Origin: Mycteria americana
Lineage: Eukaryota > Chordata > Aves > Ciconiiformes > Ciconiidae
DNA length: 64,000 nucleotides
Direction: 5' to 3'
Assembly (NCBI RefSeq): GCF_035582795.1
Contig: NC_134373.1
Location: forward strand, 33,760,501 to 33,824,500
A program made the position numbers and the translations under genes. Numbering within the stretch: the first letter of the stretch is position 1; each line of letters opens with the position of its first letter. The notes below the pieces were generated by a model that searched no databases, had not been told where the DNA came from, and saw only the letters and a program-made list of their open reading frames with translations. Positions 52,530 to 64,000 of this stretch are shown one piece after another.

Positions 52530-55500
52530 ACAAAGATGACCCATGCCTTGGAGCCGTGAGGGACGGCCGGCTGCTCTACGAGACCACATGGGTGCCAAGT
52601 CTGGGGGACTCCTGGGAAGCCAGCAGCCTTCCCATGACTAACAAGGGTTAGCTTAGCCAGCCAAGACCAAGTTTTCTCCTAGTGTTAAGTGTTTTCCTAG
52701 AGGCTGGGTCCAGGAGGATCATTCCTGGCTATTTCCGATCACCTATCTGAGGTCTTCAATACACTGCCATGGGCTGCATGTCCTTGTCCCAAAGCAATTT
52801 TTGGGCTTTCCCTTGATACTGTCCAGATGAGCAGCCCAGCTGCTGCCGAAGAGCCTGGCTATTCTGCTTCCCCCGTTACCATTCAGTTTTGTCTGTGATC
52901 TTTCAAGAAGGCTTTCCATGCACCCAGCCTTGCTTTCCCACAGTTGAGAGCTGGAGCTGTAATAGTCCAGAACAAAGCTAATGTGCCAAAATGTCAGAAG
53001 TAATGAAAAAAGAACATCACAGAAGGAGCGTTAGTTGGTCCTGCAGCTGGTCCTGAGAAAAATTTATTCTGCATCCTGTTTAAGCAAGCCAGGAGACAAA
53101 CTGGATAGCTGCTTGACATGTCACAGGGACAGGGAGTTGTAACGCTAGTGAGTACTTAATGGAGGTAAAACCGGGACTGCAGATGGCAGTACTCACTGGT
53201 CTGGGCTTATAAAACCTGCTGGAGCCAGGGGGAGGGCGGCTGTTGCCTTAGCAGAGGAGGATTTGTGGTCAGGGAGGAGGACATGTACTGGGTGCTTGTT
53301 TGGGAAAAGAAGTTCCTGCACTGCTTGGCGTGTGTCTGTGCTTACTAATGCAACCTCGTGGAGTCACTCTCTCATGGCTCGGGCTCTTCTGGTCCTGTGA
53401 ATCTCTTCCAGCCCTAACATTCAGACCCTTTTCTCCTCTGCTGCTGTTTATTTTGGGCTATTGGAGGAAGAAGGTGCCCTTCAGGGTAACTAGGATCAGC
53501 TACCTCAGGCGAGTCCTGCAAGCCATTGCTTTTGGGGAGTCGTGTGAGTGATTCTTGGCTTTTTGAAGGACAAATAGCTCCTCCAGAAACGTGGTTTCCA
53601 GCTGAGCAGACAGCAGGCCTGGGTCCCTGCGTGGATCCCCACTCGTGGCTCTGCTCATGGTGGGCTGGGGGATTGGTCCTGAGTCAGACCAGTGCTCACT
53701 CCGCTCATTTTGGGAACCCCATCAAACAGAGAGGACAGGTTTACAGAGCAGAGACAGTAATTTGTTTTCTCTCTTTCTCCTTACAGGGCAGTCAGTCTTC
53801 ACACAGACCTCTGATCCTGTTGCCTGGGTATTCATGGTACGTTATTCAATCCCTGCTGCAAGTAGAAAGCAGGAAACACATTCAGTAATGTTTTCCAGGC
53901 ACAGAATAGGCATGTTTTTTAATCACAGGTACTTCAAACGTGCTATTTCTGCACTGGGCTAGAGCTGCATTACTAAATGTTTTAGGTAGCAAGAATTTCA
54001 AAAATTGGTACGAGCAGACATTTTGAGGACCAGACAATTCAACCCCTCTTCTTAAAAAGAAAAGATCATCAACCCCGCTGGTGTCTGGTGGGGTAAGAGC
54101 CTGTACGTCTGCCCTGTGACACTTCCGCTGCTATCCTTCAAAGTTCTGAAAATCTGGCATTTAATTAAGACATTTTTAAAAGATAGATGTCACTGAAATG
54201 TGCTGAAGAAGACAATTAAAAAATCTGAAAATTAATTCAAAATGAAAGGATCTCTTCAGATGTGTGATTTTTGGCACAGGGGTCCTCCGGGCCACAACTA
54301 ATTACTGCAGAGACCAGAGGCAAGACCGAGGTGAGTTCATTTTGCTCCTAAACGAGCTCCACCGCGTCCCTGCCGAGAGCGAGGAGTCCACTGGCACGTG
54401 GTGCGCATCACCTGCGCTGCCCGGGGTTGGGGAAGGAAGACAAGAAAGCACGTCACCTCGGCTTTGCAGCGCTCGCACGCCTGCGAGAGGCTTGGAGCTG
54501 CTGCCAGCAGGAACCAGTTAGACAGCTGATGCCCGTGGCACCTCCACGAGGCTGCCTGCAGCCCCCGAGCAGGGGCTGGGGGGTCTGGGGCTGGCGGGGA
54601 GACGCAGCTGCCCACCTTGCCTTGCTTCGGTTGGGCGCAGCAAGCACGTGGTGGCTTCTCCAAACCTCAGGGTCTCGATGGGGATCCTTGAAGGGACCAA
54701 AGGTTCTTCTGGCTTGACCATGTCAAAGCTCAACCTCAGATCTTTGGGCTATAAATGGGAAAGTAATGCATGTGTGTGATAGAGTGACTTCCCCCTGTGG
54801 GTATCCTTTAACTGGCCAGATGAGCTGTGCTGGGTGCTCTGAGCTGGCCCTTCCACTTCAGAACTGTTGAGTTAATCTTGTCCGTCGTGGCAGAGCAGCA
54901 CGGATCTCATCCAGGAGGAAACAACCTGACACTTAAATAAGATAAGTAATTTGTGGCTTCATGAAACATCAGCACAGCTCAATTTATGCCATTTAAGAAA
55001 GGCATTTATTGTTTCCTTGCAGAAGCAGCAGCACCAAAGGTAACGTGTTCTCCCTTGCTGTTTTTTGAAGGAGGTTGTAGCCCTTTTTAATGTGTGACCT
55101 TCAAGCTCTACAGAAAACTTACAAATGAAAAGCTCCTGTGAGTAATCCCATTTGTAGTCAATATAGTTGCATTCTGCAGAGGTTTGGTATAAGTCTCTCA
55201 CCTCAGAATAGCAGGTGATAAACTAAGGGTGGGTTTTTTTATTTTTAATAAATGGATTATTTGGCATTCAGAAATCCTCCCTTAAGCCCCAGGCTCTGAA
55301 TTACACTATTGCAAGAAATGTTTTTAATTTAATTGAAGAGTGGTTCTTAAAGACTTGCAGCTCTGGCGGTGGTGGGCGCCTTTTGTCACAAAGCCAGTCC
55401 TTGGTGATGCTGCCTACCCGTGGGGTTACGTGGGAGTGGGAAACCTGGCGTGCAGTGTGGGCTGGATCACCTGTGTCCTCTGCAAATGCTTCTCATTAAT

Positions 55501-57560
55501 TTAGTGATGAATGAGAAAGTGGGGGGAGAAGGGGCATTTTTCTTGTCTTCCTGCTGTCTTAATCAATTCTGCGTGTAAGAAAATCTCTTCCTTGGCAGCT
55601 TGTAGAAGTTAATAAAAAATAAGTGACAGAAAAGTTAAGTTTTCTGGCAGGGGCCGAAGCTGCTCAGTCTTGGCAGGTGACTTCCAAGGGCACCTGGGAC
55701 CAGGGTTTAACAGGGCGTTTGGACCCCCAGCCCTGGCTGAGCGCTCAGACAAGGCGAGGCTGCCGGGGGTTCAGCCTGCATAATTAAAGAGGTGTCCAGG
55801 TCTCCTGGTGATTAAAGAAGCATTCTGTATTTGCCTTCCAGAGCATTGATTTCAAACCTTGGCCCGTCTCGGGACAAAAGGATTAGCTGATCTCTCGCTT
55901 TTTCATTTATTTCTTAAAATGGGTTGGAGTGAGATAGCTGGGGGAGAACGTGTGAGGGATGGCGAGCTGACCTGGCCTGCTCAGTCTGCAATATGAGAGT
56001 GCAAAAATTATATTTTTCCTGTAGCAAACAGTCATTGCAACTTTGTTTTTAACATCTGCACAGACAAAGCAGCTGGGGGTAGGCAAATGAATCCTGGCAG
56101 GGGAATGGGTCTCCTTGATGAGTGCAGCCAGGCGCTCCCGTGAAAACTGGGACTGATTTGGCTGAGTTATGAGCCTTGGAGAGCTGCAATTTATTCATGC
56201 GATGAGCGTGACTGTACATCCATCCGGAGGAGAGGCCGGCTGCCCCATGCCCACGCTGGGGCTGAGGCAGGCTCCCACAGGGACGCGACTCGTCACTCAC
56301 AGAGTTCCCTAAATCTCTGTGTCCGTCAAGTAGCGGCTGCAGCCCGATGTGCAGAGCTGCTCATAAAGGGATGCAGCAAATTCAGCCCTCCCTCCCTTTT
56401 GGGGAGACCAGGCTTCAATTGCAAAGAAATAACTTCTTCCCATTAAACCACAGATCGAAACAATTTTCATCCTTCTCTTTACCTGTATATATTAGGGATA
56501 CACCTCATCTCTCATCTGAGCACTAGAAGACCAGCTCTCCCTGGTACATGGTCATAAAATGTGAGCAAATCCCAAGCCCTTGGCAGATAATGGGAATGCT
56601 GGGACAGCTCGAGCCATGAAGCAGCTCCTAAAGGCTGAGGCTGCCTCATTTGTGTTCAGCATTTAAGGCTAAGCTCCAGAATACTTGGAGGAATTATTTT
56701 AAAGATGCTTTCTGAGGCTCTGGAGCACGGAGAGCAAAATGCACTTCTGCGAAGCGGCCCAGAGCGAGATCTCTGTATACTGCATATTTCTTGGGCCAGG
56801 GCTGATTTCAGACTCCTTGAACACTTCATCTAGGAGGCAGGAGGGTAGGACATAGGCCAAGACTACGTTGGGTTACTGTTTTGTGATGGGGAGGATGTGT
56901 TATTTTGATCTATTTTTAAAAACAACTCAATGAATCAAACAAAAACAGACTCGCAAAATGGTGCCCATCAGCAGTGGCTAAGCCAGCAGGCTCACTGGCG
57001 GGAAGCAGGGCACGCAGTAGTGGTCTTTCATCGATAAGCTCCTCTGTGCATCTTCTGTTCATAGTTAGATTGAGACAAATATTTTTTTTTTCTTGTCTGT
57101 TGAGCAAGCCAAGGGGAAATTTGGCTTCAATCAAATTGAAATGGGCATTTTTTCTTTTACAAAAGGAAAAAAAAAAAAGTTATTTGAATATTTCAAATGT
57201 TTTCAGAATGTTTGGTTTGATTAAAATCACATTGCAGCTGGGATTGTTTCACCTGTCCTATAAAAGTCAGGTCAACTTTGAAATGAAAAGCATCGCTCCG
57301 GAGTGCAAAGTCATTCCATTTTGAAATGGGAAGTGAGAACAGACAGACTGATGCTTCAGTGCATTGAAATCTTTTAATAGCTTACATTTAAGCAAACACG
57401 TGCTGTAGTATTTCTGTAGTTGAAGGTATAGACCCCTGTATACAAATGTTTGGAATTGCCAGGACAAAAAAAGCTCATTACCCAAAAATTAATTTTTCCT
57501 GAAGCTGCCATCACTGTCAGCATTTTCCACCCTGCCAACAAACAAACAAGCATTCTCCCC
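52530..57560. other. Intergenic, no gene recognised
   Basis: Apart from the CpG cluster at 54.3-54.5 kb and a TATAAAA word at 53208-53214, there is nothing identifiable. Frames are short and motif-free. Confidence 0.5.
54345..54500. promoter_or_regulatory. Small CpG cluster
   Basis: CpG dinucleotides cluster in this stretch (ACCGCGTCCCTGCCGAGAGCG and GCGCTCGCACGCCTGCGAG-like words) within otherwise CpG-poor DNA. No exon is recognised. Confidence 0.25.
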
Positions 57561-60500
57561 TCTAGGTGAGAACAATAAGATGCCTCAAACGTTTTTTTAT
57601 TAAAACTTTGAATCAAAGTAGTTTTCAAAGTTACAGAGGGTCTTTTATTTATGGAAAATTCAATTCAAGAGAAAACAGATTTTTGGAGGATGAGAAAAAT
57701 TATGGCGATTTGGAAAGAGAACTTTCAAGTTTCAACAGTGGTCACTTTTTAATAAACACCAGTAAAAGAGCCATTGGAAAAAAAAATCCAAGGAATGGGC
57801 CCTGTTTCAAGGCCTGCCAAGGCAGATACAGCTTCAAGGCTTTGCCTTTGCATCCTAAAGGTTTTTGCCACCTGCTCTGGTTTTTGCAGAAGTCAATTCC
57901 ATGGGCTTTGGCCAGCCTGAAGGACAATTTCTGGAGGACGATGAGGTTTAGGTGCTTACACCCCCACCGTGGCCCCCGAATTGCCTCCCTGCTTGAAATG
58001 GGCTCTCCTGGGACCTGGGAGGTCCCGGCTGTAAGTTTTGAGCCTCATGCTGTCTTTTTTTGGAAAGATTCTTGTGAAAGCCAGTTTTCCCACTTATGGC
58101 ATCTGTTAACGGCGGGAACCCAGGCTTTCTCTCATCTCAGATAGGCGAATAGCTGGCTTTAATTTTGCTTGTATCTGACAGTGTTGCCAAATCAAATGTG
58201 CTGTAGATAGACAAGAAGTGATAAAAGCAGCGCTTTCAGAGGATGAATTGATACCATGTTCCTGTTCCACGAGGAGCACCCTGGCAATAGGGACAGTTGC
58301 ACCCGTGTCACACACGTCCAGGGACAGCAGCAAAGCATGGGGCAGGTCTTCTCTCTTATTTGGGGTGAAACAGCCCAACTTCTGTCTGTGGGATTGGCAG
58401 GGTGCTCGGCGTGCTGAGAGCACGTGATTACCCTGCGTTGCAGCTGCAATGGCACCAGGAGGATGCTACCACTAAATAAATATGACACCTTTCAAAGAAA
58501 CCAAAGATTTGGGTCTTTACGCTGGGTTTCTCTAACATGCCCGCAGTGAAATTAGGCACATGGCTCCCAAGGCAAGGAGAGCATGTCAGAAAGTCCCAGC
58601 CTTGCAGGCAGCAGGATTTGGCCATGTGGGTTTGGATGCAGGCTCTTTGGAGGCAGTGACAAGGCGCATTAATGTCAGTGGCGCTGGATCAGGGTGTCCT
58701 GGGGCACGCTCTCACCGAGGGCAGGAGGACCTCTTGGAGCAGCAGCGCTTGCAGCCCTCAGTGGAGGTTCAGGTCTTCTCCATGTCAGGCAGTCAGGCCA
58801 GAAGCAGGCTCATGTTTGGCCAAAGTTTTGTCAAAATATTCTTGGTAAGGGGAAAATGTAACTAAAAATAAATTTTAAAATCGCCTACTTAAAACTTGCA
58901 GAACGCAAAAAAGCTGGTCAATATTAATCAATGGGTAGGTGTTAATTAATGTCGTGTTTCTCAAGCCAAACACCATCAAGCTGGTAAACCACTTTTAACC
59001 TCACTTCCAGGTAAATTATGTTTAGTTGCCCTTTTATCCGCTGCGCTTTGTATACAAATGAGCAGCAGCTCCCGGTGGACTCCACCGAAAGGTTAACAGC
59101 CGCGCACAGCATCCGGGATGAACGTTCGAGATCTTCTCCATACAGACGAGTGTTGCAGCAAAGAACACTTGGGTTTGATTAATTGGGACAAATTTTACTT
59201 TGATGGGAGTCCGGAAGGTACAGTGGCAAAAGCAGTTGTTAATCACGGTGCCTGCAGCTCAGTGTTGTGTACTCTGGCATCGGAACTATTGTTATGACAT
59301 CAAAATACGTCTCCAGGATGGATGATGCGTAATCCGTGCGGTGTTTAAAGACAGGCAGGAGAAAGTGGGCGTGTAATGAGGGGCCAGACCCTCATTTACA
59401 ATCTTTTCAGGCTGTGGATTGTCAAAATATCTTGGAAGGATTTTGGCAGCTTTGTCACTTCCCCTCCCCTGGTGCTCGGCTCTTATTTAATTATTAACAT
59501 GCGTGGCTCGGGGTTGTCTCAGCAGGTGGAAGAAAAGTCTCTGCTGAAAGTGATGGGAGTAGACTTGAAAATCTCCATCACCTGGTCATCATGTAGGGCC
59601 TTTTGGAGTAGTACCAGAGGATAAAATGTCATGAAAAGCCCGACCCAAAGTCTGTCGAAGTTGGTGAAGTATTTCCATCACTTCAGTTAGCTTCAGGCTA
59701 ATCACCAGGAAACCTGATGAAAAGAGGAGAGCGGAGAGGGACGGGAGCGATCCCAGCCAGCCACTGCTTCTGTGGATCACGCTCCTCGCCTAACATTACC
59801 CTACTAATTGCAGGTTTGACTGGTTAATGAGGCTTCATGCTTTTCCCCCTGCTCGGGGGGATTCGCTGGTCCCTACGTCTGCCTCAGCAGTGACACAGAC
59901 CCCTTCCCAAGCAGCAGCCCCCAGCCAAAGCCTACCCCGTGCTGGAGACTTCTCCTGCCACAGTAATGCCTCTCGGGCTGCAATTTTTAATGACATCTTG
60001 ATGCTAGCAGGAGCAGCAATATATGGATTTACACCAGCTGAAGAGCGTGTCTTCCTTCAGCGAGGGAACGGGAAAGGCTTTTGCCAGCAGAAGACACGTC
60101 TGCCTTCAAAAGTGCCAGCAAACTCTTATTAGTGCAGACAAGATCTGGGGAGAGGTTCCCTCCCTGGATGACATTTTTGGCAGTTTTCTGAATATTTTCC
60201 CCTTCTGCGATGAACATGGCCTTGGAGATGTTTCGACCATCAGTGTTTTAAACAGAAATCTCTCTCGCTGGGATTGAGACACTTGGAAAATCTTCTCATC
60301 TGTGAAACATTTTTGCCTTTAATTTGGGAAGCAAAATTACTGAAGTAATTAAGTTCCCCACTTAGCTTTTCTAAGCAGTTTCTGTGTGCTTTCCTTTTTA
60401 TCTTACTCCCAGCAGAAACGGTGCTGGATTCCAACAAATAAGGCAGAACGAGCTCATTAGATTTGTTTCTGAATTGGGCAATTGATTGTTAGAAAAAGCA

Positions 60501-63500
60501 GTTTATGCTTCCAAGGATAATAGAGATGCATCTGTGGCATTTAGCAGCAGCAGATACATGCATCTCACATGCAGTAATGGTGGCAATTGAGCAGTAACAG
60601 AGAAGGAGCAGAGCCCAGCGGAGATTCCCCAAAATGGTAGATTTATGCCCGATAAATAGTCCTCTCGCTTGCCAGCTTTTTTTTCCACTGGTGTGGCAAG
60701 GAAAAAAAAACCTCAGGAGAACACACTGAAATTTCCTGCTCTTCCCTTAATTTCAAAACAATATCCTCATTGTGTTTACATCTGTCCTCAGTAAAATACA
60801 CTGCCAGTTTTCCAGTATTGCCTGCCAGTCTGTTACTAATCCCCCTTCTCGTGTTTTCCCAATGACAGATGGTTGCCATTGACAAAGTTTCTAGAAAGTA
60901 GCTGGGATGCTCAGAGGTCCTTACTGGCAGCGTGGGTATAGGGACACTAGGATTAAATCGGTGTGCCACAGGCAGACACCGGGCCGGGGGGGCTGAACTC
61001 CTCTTTTTGGCCACTTTTGCCTGGGGAACATAAGGCTGCTTTCCTCGCTGTCGGGACCACCTCTAAATTGTTGTGGATTGACTTAAATGACATGAAAACT
61101 TGGTGAAATCTTTAACACTCACTTTCCCTAAAAACTGAAATATTTTTGCTTTTAGTTTTGGCAAGAAAACAGAGGAACTTGCGTTTTGGCTCAATCTCAA
61201 GGCTTGTTTTTGATTTATTTTAGTTTGCCATAGAACAAAAAGAGTCTCTTACTGCTCCAGTTCTCATACCTGCAGCGCCAAGACTTTTTAGACTTGGTGT
61301 GAGCTTTCTTTTTTTTCTCAAATTTGACTCGATCGTGGTACGATTGCTTCTGAAACCCAGAGCCTAATTTCTGACCCCAAACTCCCTGAAAATGTCCCTT
61401 TGGTTTCATATAATGGACAATTTTGGTGGTTTGTTGGAGGTTCTCTACATTTCTACTCTTTCCTATGGAGTCAGTTTGGATTTTTTTTTCCTCTGTCCAT
61501 TCTGAAAGTTGGATGTTCCCCTCATCTTTGTACTTCTCCACTTTTCCATCCAGGTACTGGTCATATCACCTGCCAGGTAACTCTCTCAGCTGCCCTCAAA
61601 GTGACAGATGGGATGCTTCAGCCCAAGTACTTACCTACTTGATTTATCCCAGTCTACCCGAAATGCTGCTGCCAGGACAAACACTCTCCTGCTACGTCAA
61701 ATGCAGAAAGGAAAGGTTTTGAGCTCCTTTCCGCTATATACTTAACCTGTGCTTTTAATGGGGAAGAATTTGCATTCTGTTATTTGCAGCCATTTTTCCC
61801 TTGAAAGCTACTGGTAGCCTGCAATAACTTGGGTGGTCCTCGCTCAGACTGCTAATTCCTCTTGATTTTGGTGAGAATTGACCCGCTCAAGCTTGCTGAA
61901 AATGTCTCAGTAAGGGATTTTGCATGTTCACTTCATTCACGAAAAATAACTGTGGGTGTAAACCATTTTCACCTCAGCAGAGCTGTGTTTATTTACATCA
62001 GCTGAGGACCCGCCTGAGCCTCTGCAAACCTGCCATTGATCTCTTCCTTGCTCAACTGTGATTAAAATATTTTCTGTCTTAACCAACCTTAAAGGCCTGC
62101 CCTCCACTCCACACCTCATTGTGTCATCTGGGGCTAACTTATCATTAGTGTTTTGTCATGCAAGACAGACAAGGTGCAATAAAAGCACCTTTTTTAATTA
62201 AAAAAAATTAATTTAATTTAAAAAATTCAGCAAGACTTTTGCTGATTGGCAGTATCAGTGTTTTCAAATACTGTCAGCTACCAAGATGTCATTTGAAAGA
62301 GATTGAATATTTGGAAACTAAAGGTCAGAAATATCAATAGAGTAGTACATACAGCTCTGAAAACAAAGATTAAGAGTTAAAGCCTTGAAACAGTACATGT
62401 GTTTGCCTCCTTAAAGTGAAAATGATAGCTATGATCTGTTTTATAAATTCATATCATATGTACATCTTGGAACAGTTTACAGCTAAAGAGCAGAAGATGT
62501 ACAAATGAATAGGAGGAAAAAACCCCTAAAGATAGGGGAAAGGATCCACAAATACTTTGTGAGATAGGTTTAGCTGTGATACTTGAAGTTAGCTGGGGAA
62601 TAAGCCCTTCTACACTGGAGCAGGGTTTTCTCCTGTCCAAATGTGTCTTTTTTAAGAAATTTGGATGAAAACTCCACGCAACTCTTCTACGCTTGTGCTT
62701 CGACATTTTTCAGGCAGTTTTCTAACTTTGTGTCCTTGTGTTGCTCTGTTCTGGGTCAGAACCCATCTCATCACTAGGTGTGCTGCTACTAAGTGAAGGA
62801 CTCGGATCCGTTGATGTTGTATGGCACAGAGCCGAAGGACGGCTTGGAACTGCATCCTCCGTAATGGGATGAACAGATAAATGGCAATAATCAGGGTTAA
62901 ACTGCAGGAGTATCAAGGTGGGAGACAGCTGTAACCTAGAGGCGTTGATGAAGAGCTGTTCATAGCAGTTTTATAATGCCTTTGCGCCACGAGACTGAAA
63001 ATTACTGTGCTTTCTAATAATCAGTGCAGCTCAATTTAAAATGCTCTGTTTAAATAGCCATTTTGGGAGAGTTGCTACTGTTTTTTGCATTAGAAAGCTG
63101 GGGTGTGAGTCCACTGCTGGGCTTGCGGATGGGCCGTGTGTGCTGCCCAGCAGCCTGAGAGGAAGGCAAGAGACCCGACCCCCACGTTCGTGCACAGTGG
63201 GAACAGCGAGTCCCTCCTCAAATGCCTGGGCAACCAGCAAAAACGTGCCCAAGGCTGTGAATCCTGACTCCTGAAGTGTCCCACGCCTCATTAGTTAATC
63301 CATCTGCCTTGAAGCTTTCTCAGTCCCGAGTTAAGTCCTCTCTGCTCTCGGTAAGAGGGTTAAGTTCCTCTCCACTCGCTTTCTAGATGATGACATTATT
63401 TCTTGCACCTTTTATCCACTCCTGTCTCACCCTGAATCTTCTCCCTCTGGATTTAAGGGGCAGCTGGTTGGGGAGTTCAGATCTGCTCTCAGATGGGGCT

Positions 63501-64000
63501 GTGTGGGGAGTGGGTAAGGAAATGGGGGCTGGGTGGTCTTTTTTGTGAGCCCCGCACCGGGAAACTGTGCCCACCAAAAGGTTATGACTGGCTGGGAAAA
63601 GGAGGTAGGAAAGCATTTATAAATGTCACCCGGACTCCAGAAAGTCCCTTGGCAATGTCCAGCCCTGGCTGCATCTTCTGGGCTATAAGCAGCTGATGGG
63701 AGCTGTGCTGAGTGATGGACGGGAGGCACATGGCCCTGAGCGGTCTCTGTGTTTGCGAGGGGAGGTAAAGAACTGGAATGGGATTTCTTTTACGGGTGAA
63801 ATAACTGCTGAGAGGGACTCAAAGGAGCAGAAAAGTCTGGCTGTGGGAGGCACTTAGCCTCTGACTCATTGCTGGGCTAAACTCCAGAAAGACCCTCTAA
63901 GGGAAGCTCCAAATTTTGTGAAGTAAATGTCAGGGAAGGAACCAGTCAGTTCAGTATAACCAGAAGTGCTAAATGAGTTACTTGAAGAAGACAAACCATG
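57561..64000. other. Intergenic to window end, no gene recognised
   Basis: The only frame of note is a 192-codon one at 57566-58144 without a known motif. AT-rich words near 62190-62230 (TTAATTTAATTTAAAAAATT) and 58870-58960 are compatible with regulatory DNA. No exon of an expected neighbour (EN1, MARCO, STEAP3) is visible. Confidence 0.5.

Noticed and set aside
53208..53214. TATAAAA word with GC-rich downstream sequence
   Set aside because: No CpG enrichment upstream, no exon downstream, and the word is common by chance.
62190..62230. AT-rich palindromic words resembling an origin or attachment region
   Set aside because: Simple AT-rich sequence of a vertebrate intergenic region; nothing specific supports an origin or integration site.

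Overview
The window looks like a gene-poor piece of a sauropsid, most probably bird, nuclear genome. It has one intron-containing metazoan gene with a steep CpG island, several decayed CR1-type LINE fragments (the dominant avian retroelement), an ancient LINE-2 relic, few simple repeats and no primate- or rodent-type SINEs. No rRNA, tRNA, CRISPR array, prokaryotic operon or intact mobile element was found.

The only protein-coding gene I can support is C1QL2 (complement C1q-like 2), on the + strand in two coding exons (12475-13113 and 13548-13727) separated by a 434-bp phase-0 intron. The predicted protein is 272 residues: signal peptide, Cys-containing N-terminal segment, about 15 Gly-X-Y collagen triplets, a glycine/alanine-rich linker and a C-terminal gC1q domain. 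Exon 1, its 5' flank and the intron sit in a CpG island of about 2.2 kb (roughly 11340-13530). A plausible polyadenylation signal at 14331 gives a 3' UTR of about 0.6 kb.

Layout: 1-11.3 kb is upstream intergenic DNA with a decayed CR1 (about 1.7-2.6 kb), an unresolved old repeat-like zone (about 7.4-9.4 kb) and a probable CR1 scrap (about 9.9-10.1 kb). The C1QL2 locus occupies 11.3-14.4 kb. The remaining 50 kb downstream has no recognisable exon. It holds further CR1 copies (about 22.9-23.8, 35.6-36.6 and 51.4-51.9 kb), an L2 fragment (about 47.9-48.1 kb), GC/CpG-rich patches without an assigned gene (about 24.0-24.3, 25.4-25.6, 37.5-38.95 and 54.3-54.5 kb), and long AT-rich low-repeat blocks that look like candidate conserved non-coding elements. 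From memory, mammalian C1QL2 lies between the EN1/MARCO side and STEAP3, so a regulatory desert here would not be surprising. No EN1, MARCO or STEAP3 exon was seen.

The main second-look items are: an in-frame AUU codon in a perfect Kozak context 96 nt upstream of the C1QL2 AUG, which would turn the signal peptide into a possible signal anchor; a 35-bp minisatellite in the C1QL2 intron that duplicates a candidate branch point; a 46-bp-arm inverted repeat near 29.9 kb; and a TATA-bearing CpG-rich candidate promoter near 32.0 kb. I did not find convincing evidence for a wholly new biological system.
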